This document shows, in pieces, positions 18,221 to 28,788 of a stretch of 64,000 nucleotides of DNA. The notes under the pieces were generated by a model. The model was not told where the DNA came from. It was given only the letters and a program-made list of their open reading frames with translations, and did no database searches. The position numbers and the translations under genes are program-made. Every line of letters begins with the position of its first letter. Within the stretch, counting starts at the first letter, position 1. Source of the stretch: DASQZK01 sp963763215 (GTDB lineage Bacteria > Bacteroidota > Bacteroidia > Bacteroidales > GCA-2748055); NCBI GenBank assembly GCA_963763215.1, contig CAVXNX010000005.1:434001-498000 (forward strand), read 5' to 3'.

Positions 18221-20649
18221 ATGAGAAACAGTCATCATTTCATATTCTTATCGATTTCCCTGTTTTTGGCAATCATCATGCCGGGTCAGGCAATGGCTCA
18301 ATTGTCCGGCGAGTGCCTGATCGTTAAGGAAGACTCCGGTTTTTATGCATTCATGAACACTGCAGCAGAACTTCGAATGAATAAACAAAACCTGCAGAGT
18401 TGAGCTTTTGGATAAGGAGCGGCATTCCACATTTTGCCGAATACCAGACGCCTGCCTTCCTGGTGAATGGTCAATGGATTTCTGCCCGGGGGAAGGCTTC
18501 CGTTGAAAAGGCTTCCGGAAAATCTGTCGTGCTTTCACTCCCGGCAACCAATGGTCAACATGTGAAGTTGACCGTGGAAAAGGCCGGGGATTATGGGTTT
18601 AAGCTGAAATGCGCCGTTCCGGATGCCAGATGTGACCGGGATCAAAGGCGCTGAAAAACTCCATCCGGTTGAGGAAATCTATGGTTTTGGAGAAACCTGG
18701 GACGGCCACCTGGCTCAGCGGGGACAGGCCTTTCAGATCTGGGATAGATCAGGCACACCCGATGAATGCGCCTGGATGCCGTATTTCGTATCAACCGAAA
18801 ATTATGCCTTCTTCCTGAATTATGGCGGCCGGGTCAGGTTTGATGTGGGACGGAGCAATGCCGGTATACTTTCCTTTGAAATGCCCGCCAGGGAATTGGA
18901 ATATACGGTTGTTCTGGGAGATAATATCGCTTCTTCGGTACAACACGTCGTGTCACTGACCGGGATTACCGGCCAAACCACCCCGGTGGTCGTTTAAACC
19001 CTGGTTCTGGCTGATGTCCGACCCGGATATCAAGGGCGGAGATATTTCCACCTTAAGGGGAAAACATGTCCTGGAAATGGTCAGGAAACTGAAAGAACTG
19101 GATATTCCGGTTGGAGTGACCTGGTTTGAGCCCCCCTGGCAGGACGCGCGAACCACCTTTATTCCCAATACCGAATTCAGTCCCGACCTGAAAGGTCTGA
19201 TCGCGGACCTGGCTCAACTGGGCGTGAACACTCTGGCCTGGACCGTTCCTTATACTTCACCCTCGGCATCCAACTGGGATGAAGCCATAAAGAATGGCTA
19301 CCTGGTCAAAAAGCAGGATGGGGAAAGCGACACCAGCCGGGTCAAAATTACTCAGATCGGGCGAAGCGGAAGGCGACTATTATAATTACATCGATTTTTA
19401 TAATCCCCGCGCTTTTCAATGGTGGCAGGATCAAATTGAACGGGCTGTTGATCTGGGCTTTAAAGGCTTTAAACTGGATGCCGGACAGGGTCTGCCATCC
19501 GATGGCATTCTCTACGGAAACAGATCCGGCATGGATGTCCATAATTCCTATGCCCTGGAGTACAATAAGGTGTTCTACGAAGCCCTGAAAAAGAAATTGG
19601 GCGATGACTTTCTGATGATCCCTCGTGCAGGCTGGCTCGGTTCGGGCGCCGTAACCAATTTTAAATGGCCGGGTGATCTGAGCGGAAGTTTTGCCAACAA
19701 CGGATTGCCATCCTCAGTGTATTCATCGCTTTCGCTGGCCCTCAGCGGCGTTCCGTTTATCAGCACGGATATCGGTGGTTTTTCGGACCAACCGGCTCCG
19801 GAAAAAATATGGATTCGCTGGGCGCAGTTTGGGGCCATGCTTCCCGGTATGGAAACCCTGCATATGCCATGGTGGTATTCCAAAGAAGCGCAGGATCATT
19901 ACCGTTATCTGGCCTGGTTGCATACCGATCTGATTCCTTACTGGGAAACCCTGGCAAACGTTGCCCACGAAACCGGAACTCCGGTTTGCAGACCGTTGGT
20001 CTGGAATTACCAGGATGACCAGCAAACCTGGTTTGTCGAAGATGAATTTACCGTCGGCGATGATCTGCTGGTGGCTCCGTTTATGAATCCCGAACCGGAC
20101 CGGGAAGTCTATCTGCCCGAAGGGAAATGGTTTGATTTCTGGAATAATGATGAAGTGTTTGATGGCAGGCAGGTGGTCCGGTGGTTCAAAGGATGGAAAG
20201 AGAGCCAATGGAAATTTCCGTTGTATGTAAAAGCCGGAGCAATCATCCCGATGGAAGTGGAAAATGCGGTGACCGGTTTTGGAAGCAAATCCTCCGCTGG
20301 TTTTATCACGCTGGCGATGTGGCCGGAGGAAAATGCCAAAAATACATTTGTCCTCAGGGATCGGGAGGGACCTGTGCCCATTACAACCGATTGGTCCAAC
20401 GAAAATCACATGACGGTCTCATGGTCCGGTTCTTCCAGGAATTACCTGTTACGAATGCATATCCAGGGAAACTACGTACCCCGGAATGTTCTGGCCGGTA
20501 AAAGGCCTTTAAAACAGATGAATACCCTGGATGAATTCCAAAAATCGGAAATGGACTGCTGGTATTATCATCCGGATACCAGAAAACTGTGGGTGATGAA
20601 ACATCATGATGACAATCCGGGAGAGCTGAGCGTGCAGCTGGCGAAATGA
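18221..20649 (+). pseudogene. GH31 alpha-glucosidase/alpha-xylosidase-type enzyme (at least four frameshifts)
   Basis: A secreted GH31 enzyme of about 800 residues spread over all three frames. The signal peptide is MRNSHHFIFLSISLFLAIIM ending AMAQ. Frame changes lie near 18390-18420, near 18635 (CAVPDA to PDVTGIKGAEKL), at C4 18981-18984 (with three C's TTRWSFKPWFWLMSDPD) and at A4 19344-19347 (with three A's VKLLRSGEAEGDYYNY). The catalytic barrel is preserved: the nucleophile Asp in GFKGFKLDAGQG, acid/base Asp in WPGDLSGSF, and DIGGFSDQP. The C-terminal beta domains follow (FTVGDDLLVAPFM, LPEGKWFDFW). Two shifts are single-base homopolymer excesses, so the gene may be intact in the organism. 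It follows GH3 by 42 bp. Confidence 0.85.
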
Positions 20650-20953
20650 AACGACGGAAAGAATGAATATTCAGAGTGTGCAAAATTGGCAAATAAAATC
20701 AGAAGGAATGACCCAAAGAACCTGCATATCCATCATGAGTGTGCCGCGGCAAAAAATTCAGCTCCGGGATACAGTGAAGGCGGATGTGAAAATCAACCCG
20801 GAACGCATGATACCCGGGATGTTATCTGCGAAAAGAGAGGAAAACGATCGCTTTTTGATCAGCTAAAAATTGACCGGTCAATATTGGCGTATTGACCGGC
20901 CTGAATTAAATCATGCCTTCAGGCATAACCTAAAACTAAAGTCTACCAAAATT
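20650..20953. other. Intergenic leader before second SusC
   Basis: 304 bp without a convincing gene; short open frames here lack any recognisable domain. The only clear structure is the TTGACCGGTCAA palindrome with a further half site (20870-20899). A transcription start for the second SusC/SusD operon would be expected here, but no good -33/-7 pair was seen. Confidence 0.5.
20870..20899. promoter_or_regulatory. Candidate operator: TTGACCGGTCAA palindrome plus half site
   Basis: TTGACCGGTCAA (20870-20881) is a perfect 12-bp palindrome, and TTGACCGG recurs at 20892-20899, exactly 22 bp (two helical turns) later. It lies 55-84 bp upstream of the SusC start, a position suited to a regulator that controls the locus. 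The cognate protein is not evident in the window. Confidence 0.4.
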
Positions 20954-23900
20954 ATGAAAAAAAAATCGGATTATGCTTTTTCTGTTCACCGGCAAAAGCG
21001 GGATGTTCGGGGGTTGGTCCTTCAACTGATTTTCTTTTTTACGCTGACCGGATCATTAACGGTTTCAGCCAGTCCGCATTCAGAGCGGATGAAAATCAAT
21101 CCCCGGGATAAAAACGTTTCGTTTGAGAATATCCCCCATTCCATTGGGAATACCAGTGATTACATCATTACCGGTGATGCTCATCCAACGCCTTCACTGG
21201 GAAAAGAAATCGGGAGATAGTCCGGGGAACGCGAAATGAGACCACCATTGGGACAGTGGTACGAGGGGATCAGCATGATAACCGGGAGTGATATCTATCG
21301 GGATTTTCTCTTTAAAGAGGATCAAACGGAAACGTTGAAGTCTCTGATTCTTAAAGCCAGGAATGAGCAAGATACCCTGCAAATTCGCGGTACGGTTAAG
21401 GATGAGGACGGAAATCCGATGACGGGAGCAACGGTGACAATTCCCGGAACAACACTGGGAACAATTTCCGACGCCAGTGGAAACTTTAAGCTGAACGTAC
21501 CGCCTTCAGCTAAAACCCTGAGTATCTCCTTCGTGGGAATGACAACACAAACCATAAAAATCACGGGGAACAGGGTATATGATATCATTCTGTCGGCAGG
21601 AAGCATAGGGCTTGGCGAAGTTGTGGCCATCGGCTATGGAACCCAAAAGAAGACAACGCTGGTCGGTTCTGTTTCCGATGTTAAAATCAGCAATGAGATT
21701 TCCAGCCGTTCAATCACCAATGTTTCATCGGGACTTGCCGGTCTTGCACCGGGACTTTCCGTTATCCAGAGTTCGGGGATGGCCGGTAGCGATCAGGCCC
21801 GGTTGCAGATCCGTGGTCTGGGAACGCTGAATGGTTCGTATCCTCTCATTGTGGTGGATGGCATGCCGGGAGTGGATATCAATACGGTGAACATCAATGA
21901 TATTGAAAGCATCTCGGTCTTAAAGGATGCCGTCTCCGCTGCTCTCTATGGTTCCCGGGCGGCAAACGGAGTTATCCTGGTGACAACCAAAAACGGAAAA
22001 GGGAAAAAAGCGAACATCCAGTATTCGGGATCTTATGCTGTTTCACAGGCGACCAATTATTATAAATCCCTGGTGAATACCGCGCGTGATTTTTGGGTAG
22101 CGGATTATGCACGAGAAGGCATGGATATGGGGCCCGGCTTTTTCTCCAATGGCGTATTGGATGAATGGTTGGCCATGAGCCTTATCAGTCCTCATGATTA
22201 CCCGAATACCAATTGGTGGGATTATATTTTCCGGAATGCGATCATTCAAAGGCATAATGTCTCGGCATCAGGGGGGAATGAAAAGACCAACTATTATTTT
22301 TCGGTCGGCGTGTTGAACCAGGAAGGGGTCCAGGTATACCAGGACTTCAAGCAATACAATTTCCGTTCGAATATTGAATCGAAGATCCGCGACAATATTA
22401 CGGTCGGGACCCGCCTGGACGGGAATTGGTCCACTCAGCATTATTCTAATGAGGATGGTGTTGGGGGAATCCGGAATGCCGCTTCGGGTGTATTGCCGTA
22501 TGACCCGGAGACCGGCCGGTTTGGTGGTCCGATGACCTACAGGCAGAGTACCGCCGATGGCGTGAACCCATTAGCCAGGATGGCAAGTGACCATAATACC
22601 CGGGCGATGCAGGTTTTTCACGGGAATATCTATGGCGAATGGGAAGCCATTAAAGGTCTTAAGATTCAGGACGAGTTATGCGCTGCAGTATAACAACAAC
22701 TTTACGAAAAGTTACAGCGACCCGGTTTCGTATTATAATACGCGGACCAATGTATCAACCTATGTCATCAACAGCGGGCCCGGTGGTATTTCCAATAATT
22801 TAAGGCAGGGGTATAACACGTTACTGGAAGGCAGGATCAGCTACACTAAGGAAATTTTTAAGGGTCAAACCCTTTCACTTATCGCCGCCACCAGTGAAGA
22901 ATACTGGTTTTTCAGAAACCTGGGTGCCTATAAATACCCGCGGTTATTTACGACCCTGAGTGAACTGGATGCCGCTTTGAACAACTCGGAGTCCATTGTG
23001 GGGAATTCGAGTACGGAAGGACTCCGTTCATATATCGGGCATTTGAATTACAACATCAAGGATAAATATCTTCTGGAAGGCAATTGCCGTTATGATGGTT
23101 CATCCAAGTTCGTGAAAGGCTACCGTTACGGATTCTTTCCCTCGGTCGCACTGGCCTGGCGCATTTCCGAAGAACCTTTTTTCAGCAATTTCAGAAGATA
23201 TGTGGATAATGTTAAACTCAGACTTTCAATCGGATCGCTGGGTAATAACTCGGGCGTATCGCGTTACGCGCAAAAGGAAACCCTGGCTAACACCAATTAT
23301 CTGAATAACAAGACGTTGGTTACGGGTTATAGCGCTGTTAAACAAATTGATAGAAATTTTTCATGGGAAAACACACGGGTGATCAACGTCGGTCTGGACC
23401 TGAATTTCTTTAAAAATAAACTGACAATGACCCTGGACGGATATGACCGTTTGACCACCGGGATGATCAGGCCTTCAACCTTATCGACACTGCTGTCAGG
23501 TTACACGCCGCCAAACGCAAATATCGGGATCATGAGAAATGACGGTGTCGAACTGAATATGAACTGGCAGTCGGGCAGCCACGAATTAAAATACCGGATC
23601 AATTTTAATGTGTCCTATAATTTGAACCGTCTTGAAAAATGGAACGAATACCTTGGCAGGGGCAGTGTATACCTGAACATGCCGTATCATTTTACTTATG
23701 TGTATAAAGCGGAAGGAATCGCCCAAACCGTGAATGACATTAACAATGCGGCGTTTCAGGGCAATAACACATATGAGGCGCCGGGAGATATCGTACTGGC
23801 CGATGTGAACGGCGACGGACAGATCACGGATCAGGATTTGATCGCTGATCCGAAAAAGAATCTCGATAATCCGCTGGTGAATTATGGGATGACTCTGTCT

Positions 23901-24390
23901 CTGACGTGGAAAGGCTTTGATGCAAACGTCCTGTTGCAGGGAACCAGCGGGAGATGGTCGTTATTACAGGGGTGGTTGTCCAGTACCAGGATCAACACAA
24001 TCGGGCGTTACCCGTTCAATACATCCCAGTTGACGGATACCTGGAACCCATACAATACCGACGCACCCATGCCGCGCCTTACCGATTGGAATTCAACAGT
24101 CAGTCCTTACAATGACGTTGCTTCGACATATACGCTGGAAAACATGTCATACCTCCGGCTGAAAAATATACAGCTCGGATACACCGTACCGAGTACCGTA
24201 CTGAAAAAGTTTGGGGTTGAAATGATCCGGCTTTTCCTTTCAGGCGACAATGTTTTCACCATCACCAAATGGAAAGGGGTCGATCCTGAAAAATCCGCCG
24301 TTACCGTCATCAGGTCCTGCGAATTTCATGGAGACCGATACCTACCCGGTCATCAAGACCTATTCGTTGGGTATAAATGTAAGTTTCTAA
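20954..24390 (+). CDS. SusC/RagA-type TonB-linked outer-membrane protein (in-frame stop and two frameshifts)
   Basis: A complete SusC-like transporter of about 1145 residues. ATG at 20954 is followed by nine A's and a signal peptide (LVLQLIFFFTLTGSLTVSAS). Domains: carboxypeptidase-like repeat (IRGTVKDEDGNPMTGATV), TonB plug (QIRGLGTLNGSYPLIVVDG; SVLKDAVSAALYGSRAANG), then the beta-barrel. Three interruptions occur: an in-frame TAG at 21218, between leader and carboxypeptidase-like domain; a shift at about 22669 (one G too many; corrected IQTSYALQYNNN); and one at about 24312, after which the true end reads NFMETDTYPVIKTYSLGINVSF with stop at 24388. Without the last correction the frame runs falsely into SusD. 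Its SusD starts 20 bp downstream. Confidence 0.9.
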
Positions 24391-24410
24391 TCTTTTCAAA
24401 GCGAAATATT

Positions 24411-26171
24411 ATGAAATCACTCCTAAAATACAAGATAAAATTCCTCCTCCCGGCCGTCCTGCTGACGATCCTGTCTTCGTGCACAAAAAATTTACTCGAA
24501 CAGGTTGATCCGAATGAATTATCCTCTGATGTTTTCTGGGCCAATACCCTTGATGCCTTTTATGCCACGAACGCCGTTTATTCTTCCACCCGTGATCTGT
24601 TTCAGGCCGATTATGTATTTGATTCGGAGAGCGAATTGCAAATCTCGCGGGGTACCCAGTTGATTGATTACAGCCAGCCGGGCCCTACGGGCGGAAGGCA
24701 TGAGGACATATGGAAAAAATCATACCAGGTGGTAAACCGCGCCAATTATGTCATTGAGAATGTAAAGAAAATGATGAAGGATGAATCGAGCCCGGATAGT
24801 ATCTCCATTTTGAAACGGATCGAAGGGGAAAATATATTCCTCAGGTCGCTGGCCTATTTCCGGCTCATCGAGTTATGGGGCGATGTGCCTTTTTTCACAA
24901 CGGTTCTGAAATCGAATGCCGTGGCCTATTCATTATCACGGACCCCGTTGGCCACGATCAAGGATTCACTGGTTGCCGAACTGACTTACGCGGCCTCAGT
25001 CCTTCCGGCCAGGGTTTCTACGGCAGATAAAGGAAGGGTGACCCAGGCGGCTGCCTATGCCTTTTTGGGAAAAATCTGGTTGTACTGGGCAAGCTGGAAC
25101 AAATACGGCTGGCCTGAACTGGAGGGCTTTAATCCCAGCCCGACAGAGGCGCAGAATGGCTACACCCAGGCAGCAGCAGCCTTCCATAAAGTGATTTATG
25201 ATTACGGGCTCACGATATACGGGGACGGCAATCCGGGTACTTACCAGAGCCCGGCTTACGGGCAGTTGTTTACGCCGGCCCATATGTTTGATCCGGAGAT
25301 CCTGTTTGCGCTCCAGTTTGCAGGGCCGGGTTTAGGCCAGGGCGAATCCATGACCTATTACCTGGGAAACCGTCAGACCTGTTCGGGTGGGGTAGGTGAT
25401 GCCCCAACGTATCGATTGGTGGATTATTACCAGCTGACTTCAACAGGAACCAATGCTCCTCCGCTGGTGCTGGTGCAGAACGACAGCTTAGCCAATGGAG
25501 CCTCGAACCTGGCAAGTTACCAGGGACGTGACTGGCGCATGCGCTCAACCATTGTCTGGAATGGAGAAAAAATGGCAATCGTATCCCCAGGGGGAGTCAA
25601 AAGTGACAGCATCCCCTACCTGTTCGGTGAGCACAATGGTATAGATTACATCGACTACAACAGCAATCCGAGCGGTTATATTTACCGGAAGTGGGTCAAC
25701 CAATGGGGTTTGAACTGCAGTTCAGGCGACGGGACGATGAATTTCTACCTGATGCGGCTGGCTGATGTTTACCTGATGTACTGTGAGGCGGTGAATGAAG
25801 TGTCAGGACCGGGCCAGGAATTGACCGGCCTGGTGAACAAACTCCGGTCGAGGGGAAATCTTCCGGCTTTGGGGCCAGACACCTATGCTTCGAAAGATGC
25901 GTTTTTTAAGGCCATCGAACAGGAGCGCATCGTGGAACTGGCAGGTGAAGGCCATAGACCCTTCGATATCCGGAGGTGGAGGCAGGTGGAAGATATCTGG
26001 GGTCCGCCAAACGGAAACGGGTTAACCTTATACGGAGCTTATGGAGACAGGATCAGGGATGAATTCAAAAATGCGTCGCCATTGATCTACGGGCAGTACT
26101 ATATCTGCCGGATCCCGGAATCGGAGCGGGTACAGAACCCCAATCTGAAACAAAATTTACCATGGTTATAA
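24411..26171 (+). CDS. SusD/RagB family glycan-binding lipoprotein (second pair)
   Basis: A 586-residue surface lipoprotein partner of the SusC at 20954. The ATG at 24411 gives a signal peptide with lipobox LSSC (LLPAVLLTILSSCTKN). SusD landmarks are ELWGDVPFFTTV, KGRVTQAAAYAFLGKIWLY and the C-terminal IEQERIVELAGEGHRPFDIRR-type block (shortened), with the usual end RVQNPNLKQNLPWL. The start follows the corrected SusC stop by 20 bp. The apparent SusC-SusD fusion frame is an artefact of a frameshift in the SusC end. Ligand unknown. Confidence 0.95.
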   Translation: MKSLLKYKIKFLLPAVLLTILSSCTKNLLEQVDPNELSSDVFWANTLDAFYATNAVYSSTRDLFQADYVFDSESELQISRGTQLIDYSQPGPTGGRHEDIWKKSYQVVNRANYVIENVKKMMKDESSPDSISILKRIEGENIFLRSLAYFRLIELWGDVPFFTTVLKSNAVAYSLSRTPLATIKDSLVAELTYAASVLPARVSTADKGRVTQAAAYAFLGKIWLYWASWNKYGWPELEGFNPSPTEAQNGYTQAAAAFHKVIYDYGLTIYGDGNPGTYQSPAYGQLFTPAHMFDPEILFALQFAGPGLGQGESMTYYLGNRQTCSGGVGDAPTYRLVDYYQLTSTGTNAPPLVLVQNDSLANGASNLASYQGRDWRMRSTIVWNGEKMAIVSPGGVKSDSIPYLFGEHNGIDYIDYNSNPSGYIYRKWVNQWGLNCSSGDGTMNFYLMRLADVYLMYCEAVNEVSGPGQELTGLVNKLRSRGNLPALGPDTYASKDAFFKAIEQERIVELAGEGHRPFDIRRWRQVEDIWGPPNGNGLTLYGAYGDRIRDEFKNASPLIYGQYYICRIPESERVQNPNLKQNLPWL

Positions 26172-26179
26172 ACACTATA

Positions 26180-26590
26180 ATGAACAAGACAATGAAAATG
26201 AAAAATATCCTGCTCATGCTATTGTTGGCAGGGACACTGATCGCCTTTAATTCCTGCCGCAAATATCCGGTAGATGACAACCTCCAATTGATCACGACCA
26301 AGGTGGATTGTTACATGAGTTATTTTCAGTTGCTTGGGTCGGATGGACGGCCGGTTCTGAACGGGACGGCCCTAATCGATACCATTGCCCAAACGGTCAC
26401 TGCAGAAGCGGTGTTCGGGACGAATATCAAACATGTGAAGCCCTATTGCAGTGTAGCCACCGATGCGAAAGTGGAGCCGAATATGGGCGTGTGGACCGAT
26501 TTTTCAGAGCCACGACAGTATAAGGTCATTTCGGGCAACCGGAAAGTGGAGAAAACATATACCATCACCATTACGGTTCAAGGACAGTAA
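26180..26590 (+). CDS. DUF5018-like domain lipoprotein, SusCD-associated
   Basis: A 136-residue lipoprotein encoded 8 bp after SusD. The start at 26180 gives MNKTMKMKNILLMLLLAG with Cys in FNSC. The mature part is a single Ig-like domain of the DUF5018 type: a hydrophobic strand, INTERNAL pattern LIDTIAQTVTAEAVFGTN, then PYCSVATDAKVEPNMG, DFSEPRQYKVIS and a final strand KTYTITITVQGQ. Such lipoproteins accompany SusD genes and are thought to help bind glycan at the surface. It belongs to the SusC/SusD operon. Confidence 0.75.
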   Translation: MNKTMKMKNILLMLLLAGTLIAFNSCRKYPVDDNLQLITTKVDCYMSYFQLLGSDGRPVLNGTALIDTIAQTVTAEAVFGTNIKHVKPYCSVATDAKVEPNMGVWTDFSEPRQYKVISGNRKVEKTYTITITVQGQ

Positions 26591-26604
26591 TAAAAAACTT
26601 AACG

Positions 26605-27582
26605 ATGATGAAAAAGAAGACATACATGGCCATCATAGCTTTGGTCTTTCTTGCCTCAGCCTCCTGCAAGAAAGAAGAAGACGTATTGAAAAATGATTTG
26701 TTGAAAATAAATTTTGCCCCCCTGATTATCGGTCAGAAAATACAATTTGATTATGCCATGGGTACGTTATCCGGCAAACTGAAAACAGCATGGGCAGAAG
26801 CAAGTATCGCCGGTGCAGATGGTACCGGTTTTGAGGCGTACTCATGGTTTAATAACATCCATGGCATCGATGTTCCGGTAAAAGTCGCCGACGACCTGAA
26901 TACCGTGAACAATGTGTCGACGGCCACCTTCATCGTGGACACGACGGCGGCAACGCTTCGATATTTCTATGTTATACCCGATGAAGCGAGAGGCCGGAAA
27001 TTGTCTTTTGTTTTTTCCTCCCAAACTACCCTGGGAGACAAGACCTCGCGTTCGAGTGACGAATATAAGGTGTCATTGATGGAAATGAAAAGACTGATCA
27101 ACCTGACCAAGGATACCTGCTATTTTTCGATCGCGGATATGAAAGCTTATACCCGCGATGAAGTTGAGTCCGGAAATCTTCAGTCTAAAATCGATTTTAT
27201 TTATGCCTACCGGGATTCACTCAATGGTTTTGCCTATGGCCATTGCCTGGTTTCCCCGGCAACCGAGGCAAAATTCCGGCCTGCGGATCTGATCATTCCC
27301 TCCGCGTGTACCAACTACACAAAAATGGAAAAACAGTACAATAAGGATGGCCAGTTGAAGGGATCGGATATCCCGTCGATCTACCTTTCGGACAATGATC
27401 TGAAGACAGTGGACCTGACCGAAGCTCCTGATTTTGTTCTGCATTTTATCAATGATGGCGGGGCATTTATGGAGACCCAGGATGGCACATATGTCGCCTA
27501 TGTTTACTTTAATTCCGCGAATGTTTTAAAGGGTATGGCCACTATAAGTATTAAAAGACTCGAATTAAAACCGGTATTATAA
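26605..27582 (+). CDS. DUF4466-like surface lipoprotein, SusCD-associated
   Basis: A 325-residue lipoprotein with leader KKKTYMAIIALVFLASASC (Cys about 21). The body is beta-rich with no catalytic motif. The first half carries an Ig-like unit (LIIGQKIQFDYAMGT to SSQTTLGDKTSR) and the second half (MKRLINLTKDTCYFSIADM, YRDSLNGFAYGHCLVSP) resembles DUF4466-type proteins found beside SusD genes. It starts 14 bp after the previous gene, completing a SusC-SusD-lipoprotein-lipoprotein operon. Role as a SusE/F-like glycan binder is inferred from context; the domain name is a recollection of pattern, not a search result. Confidence 0.6.
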   Translation: MMKKKTYMAIIALVFLASASCKKEEDVLKNDLLKINFAPLIIGQKIQFDYAMGTLSGKLKTAWAEASIAGADGTGFEAYSWFNNIHGIDVPVKVADDLNTVNNVSTATFIVDTTAATLRYFYVIPDEARGRKLSFVFSSQTTLGDKTSRSSDEYKVSLMEMKRLINLTKDTCYFSIADMKAYTRDEVESGNLQSKIDFIYAYRDSLNGFAYGHCLVSPATEAKFRPADLIIPSACTNYTKMEKQYNKDGQLKGSDIPSIYLSDNDLKTVDLTEAPDFVLHFINDGGAFMETQDGTYVAYVYFNSANVLKGMATISIKRLELKPVL

Positions 27583-27631
27583 TAAATCCAGGATTTTAAC
27601 GGATGAATTTTTAACTGAAATAAATATACCC

Positions 27632-28723
27632 ATGAAAGAATTCTTTATTATTTTAATGATTTTTGGGGCCATGATCTCCTGCAAGGGAAAAGAATCCGGA
27701 ACCTTTCAGGACCCCATTTCTGAACAACAGGACACGTTAAAACAAAGTGATCCGATTCCATATGTTTTTCCTGAAAATACCTGGGTTGTAAAATCACCCG
27801 GTTCCGTTGGTGTTGATTCGGTAAGTATGATGGATGCCCTTAACTATCTTCAAAGCGGCTGCGGATCAGACGGGACGAATGAGGTAGTCATTATCAAAGA
27901 CGGTTACCTGATTTACCAGGGGCATAATGCTTCTAAAACCCATGGTATATGGTCATGTACCAAATCATTTACGAGTACCGCCCTGGGATTACTGATCGAG
28001 GAAGGCAAATGTAATCTCGATGATTTTGCCTGTAAATACGACACCTTACTGACCAGGCTTTATCCCAAGGTTGAGCTCCGCCATTTTGCCAGTATGTCTT
28101 CCGGTTATCAGGCGGTGGGTGATGAACGCTGGGGACATGACAGTCACGACTGGTCGGCAACGCCATATGTTCCTGATACCCCTATGTTCGCCCCGGGTGC
28201 TAAATTTGTTTATTGGGACGAAGCGCAAATGATGTTCGGCCGGGTGTTGACCGAAATTGCCAACGAGGATATTTATGATTATCTGGATGATAAAATAATG
28301 AAAACTATTGGCGTTTCCTGGTCCTGGGATAAGGAAGGATCTGTCAACGGCCATAAGATCAGTAATGGTTGCGCAGGGGTCAATATCTCCGCACTTGATC
28401 TTGCCAGAGTGGGATACCTGTTTTTACGCAATGGAAACTGGAAAGATCAGCAGCTGGTTCCCAAAGAGTGGATCAGTCTGTTATCCCAAACCCAGGCACC
28501 GGCAGACGGAGAAGGCATAAATTACGGATACAACTGGTGGCTTTCTCTCAGCATGCCCGATACGCCGCAGGGAACCTTTTATATGAATGGGTTCAATAAC
28601 AATATGTGCTATGTTATTCCTGAATGGAACATGGTGTTCGTCCGGATGGGCCTTGATGGAAATCCTTCATCGAAGTCCAGGCTTTATAACGAGGTTTTTA
28701 AACGGTTAAAAGTAACTCCGTAA
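27632..28723 (+). CDS. Serine hydrolase lipoprotein, class C beta-lactamase fold
   Basis: A 363-residue lipoprotein (leader IILMIFGAMISC) of the serine beta-lactamase/D,D-peptidase-like fold. The nucleophile motif SxxK is seen as SCTK in HGIWSCTKSFTSTALG (about residue 110), with a Tyr motif in FVYWDEAQMM and a third element near GYNWWLSLSM. Members of this group include esterases and 6-aminohexanoate-type hydrolases. In a glycan locus an esterase that removes acyl groups is plausible, but a cell-wall role cannot be excluded. It starts 49 bp after the DUF4466-like gene. Frame intact. Confidence 0.82.
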   Translation: MKEFFIILMIFGAMISCKGKESGTFQDPISEQQDTLKQSDPIPYVFPENTWVVKSPGSVGVDSVSMMDALNYLQSGCGSDGTNEVVIIKDGYLIYQGHNASKTHGIWSCTKSFTSTALGLLIEEGKCNLDDFACKYDTLLTRLYPKVELRHFASMSSGYQAVGDERWGHDSHDWSATPYVPDTPMFAPGAKFVYWDEAQMMFGRVLTEIANEDIYDYLDDKIMKTIGVSWSWDKEGSVNGHKISNGCAGVNISALDLARVGYLFLRNGNWKDQQLVPKEWISLLSQTQAPADGEGINYGYNWWLSLSMPDTPQGTFYMNGFNNNMCYVIPEWNMVFVRMGLDGNPSSKSRLYNEVFKRLKVTP

Positions 28724-28788
28724 ATTCATTTCTCCGGTTTCTTTATTTTCGGACATGGTCATCCTATTAACTTAAAAAACATGAGATT

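Noticed and set aside
20663..20895. Two small overlapping open frames before the second SusC
   Set aside because: No domain, no leader and they cover the palindrome; more likely untranslated.
22587..26171. A single 1194-residue SusC-SusD fusion protein
   Set aside because: The junction reads out of frame at the SusC end; another frame gives a normal SusC end (LGINVSF, stop at 24388) and SusD has its own start and lipoprotein signal at 24411.
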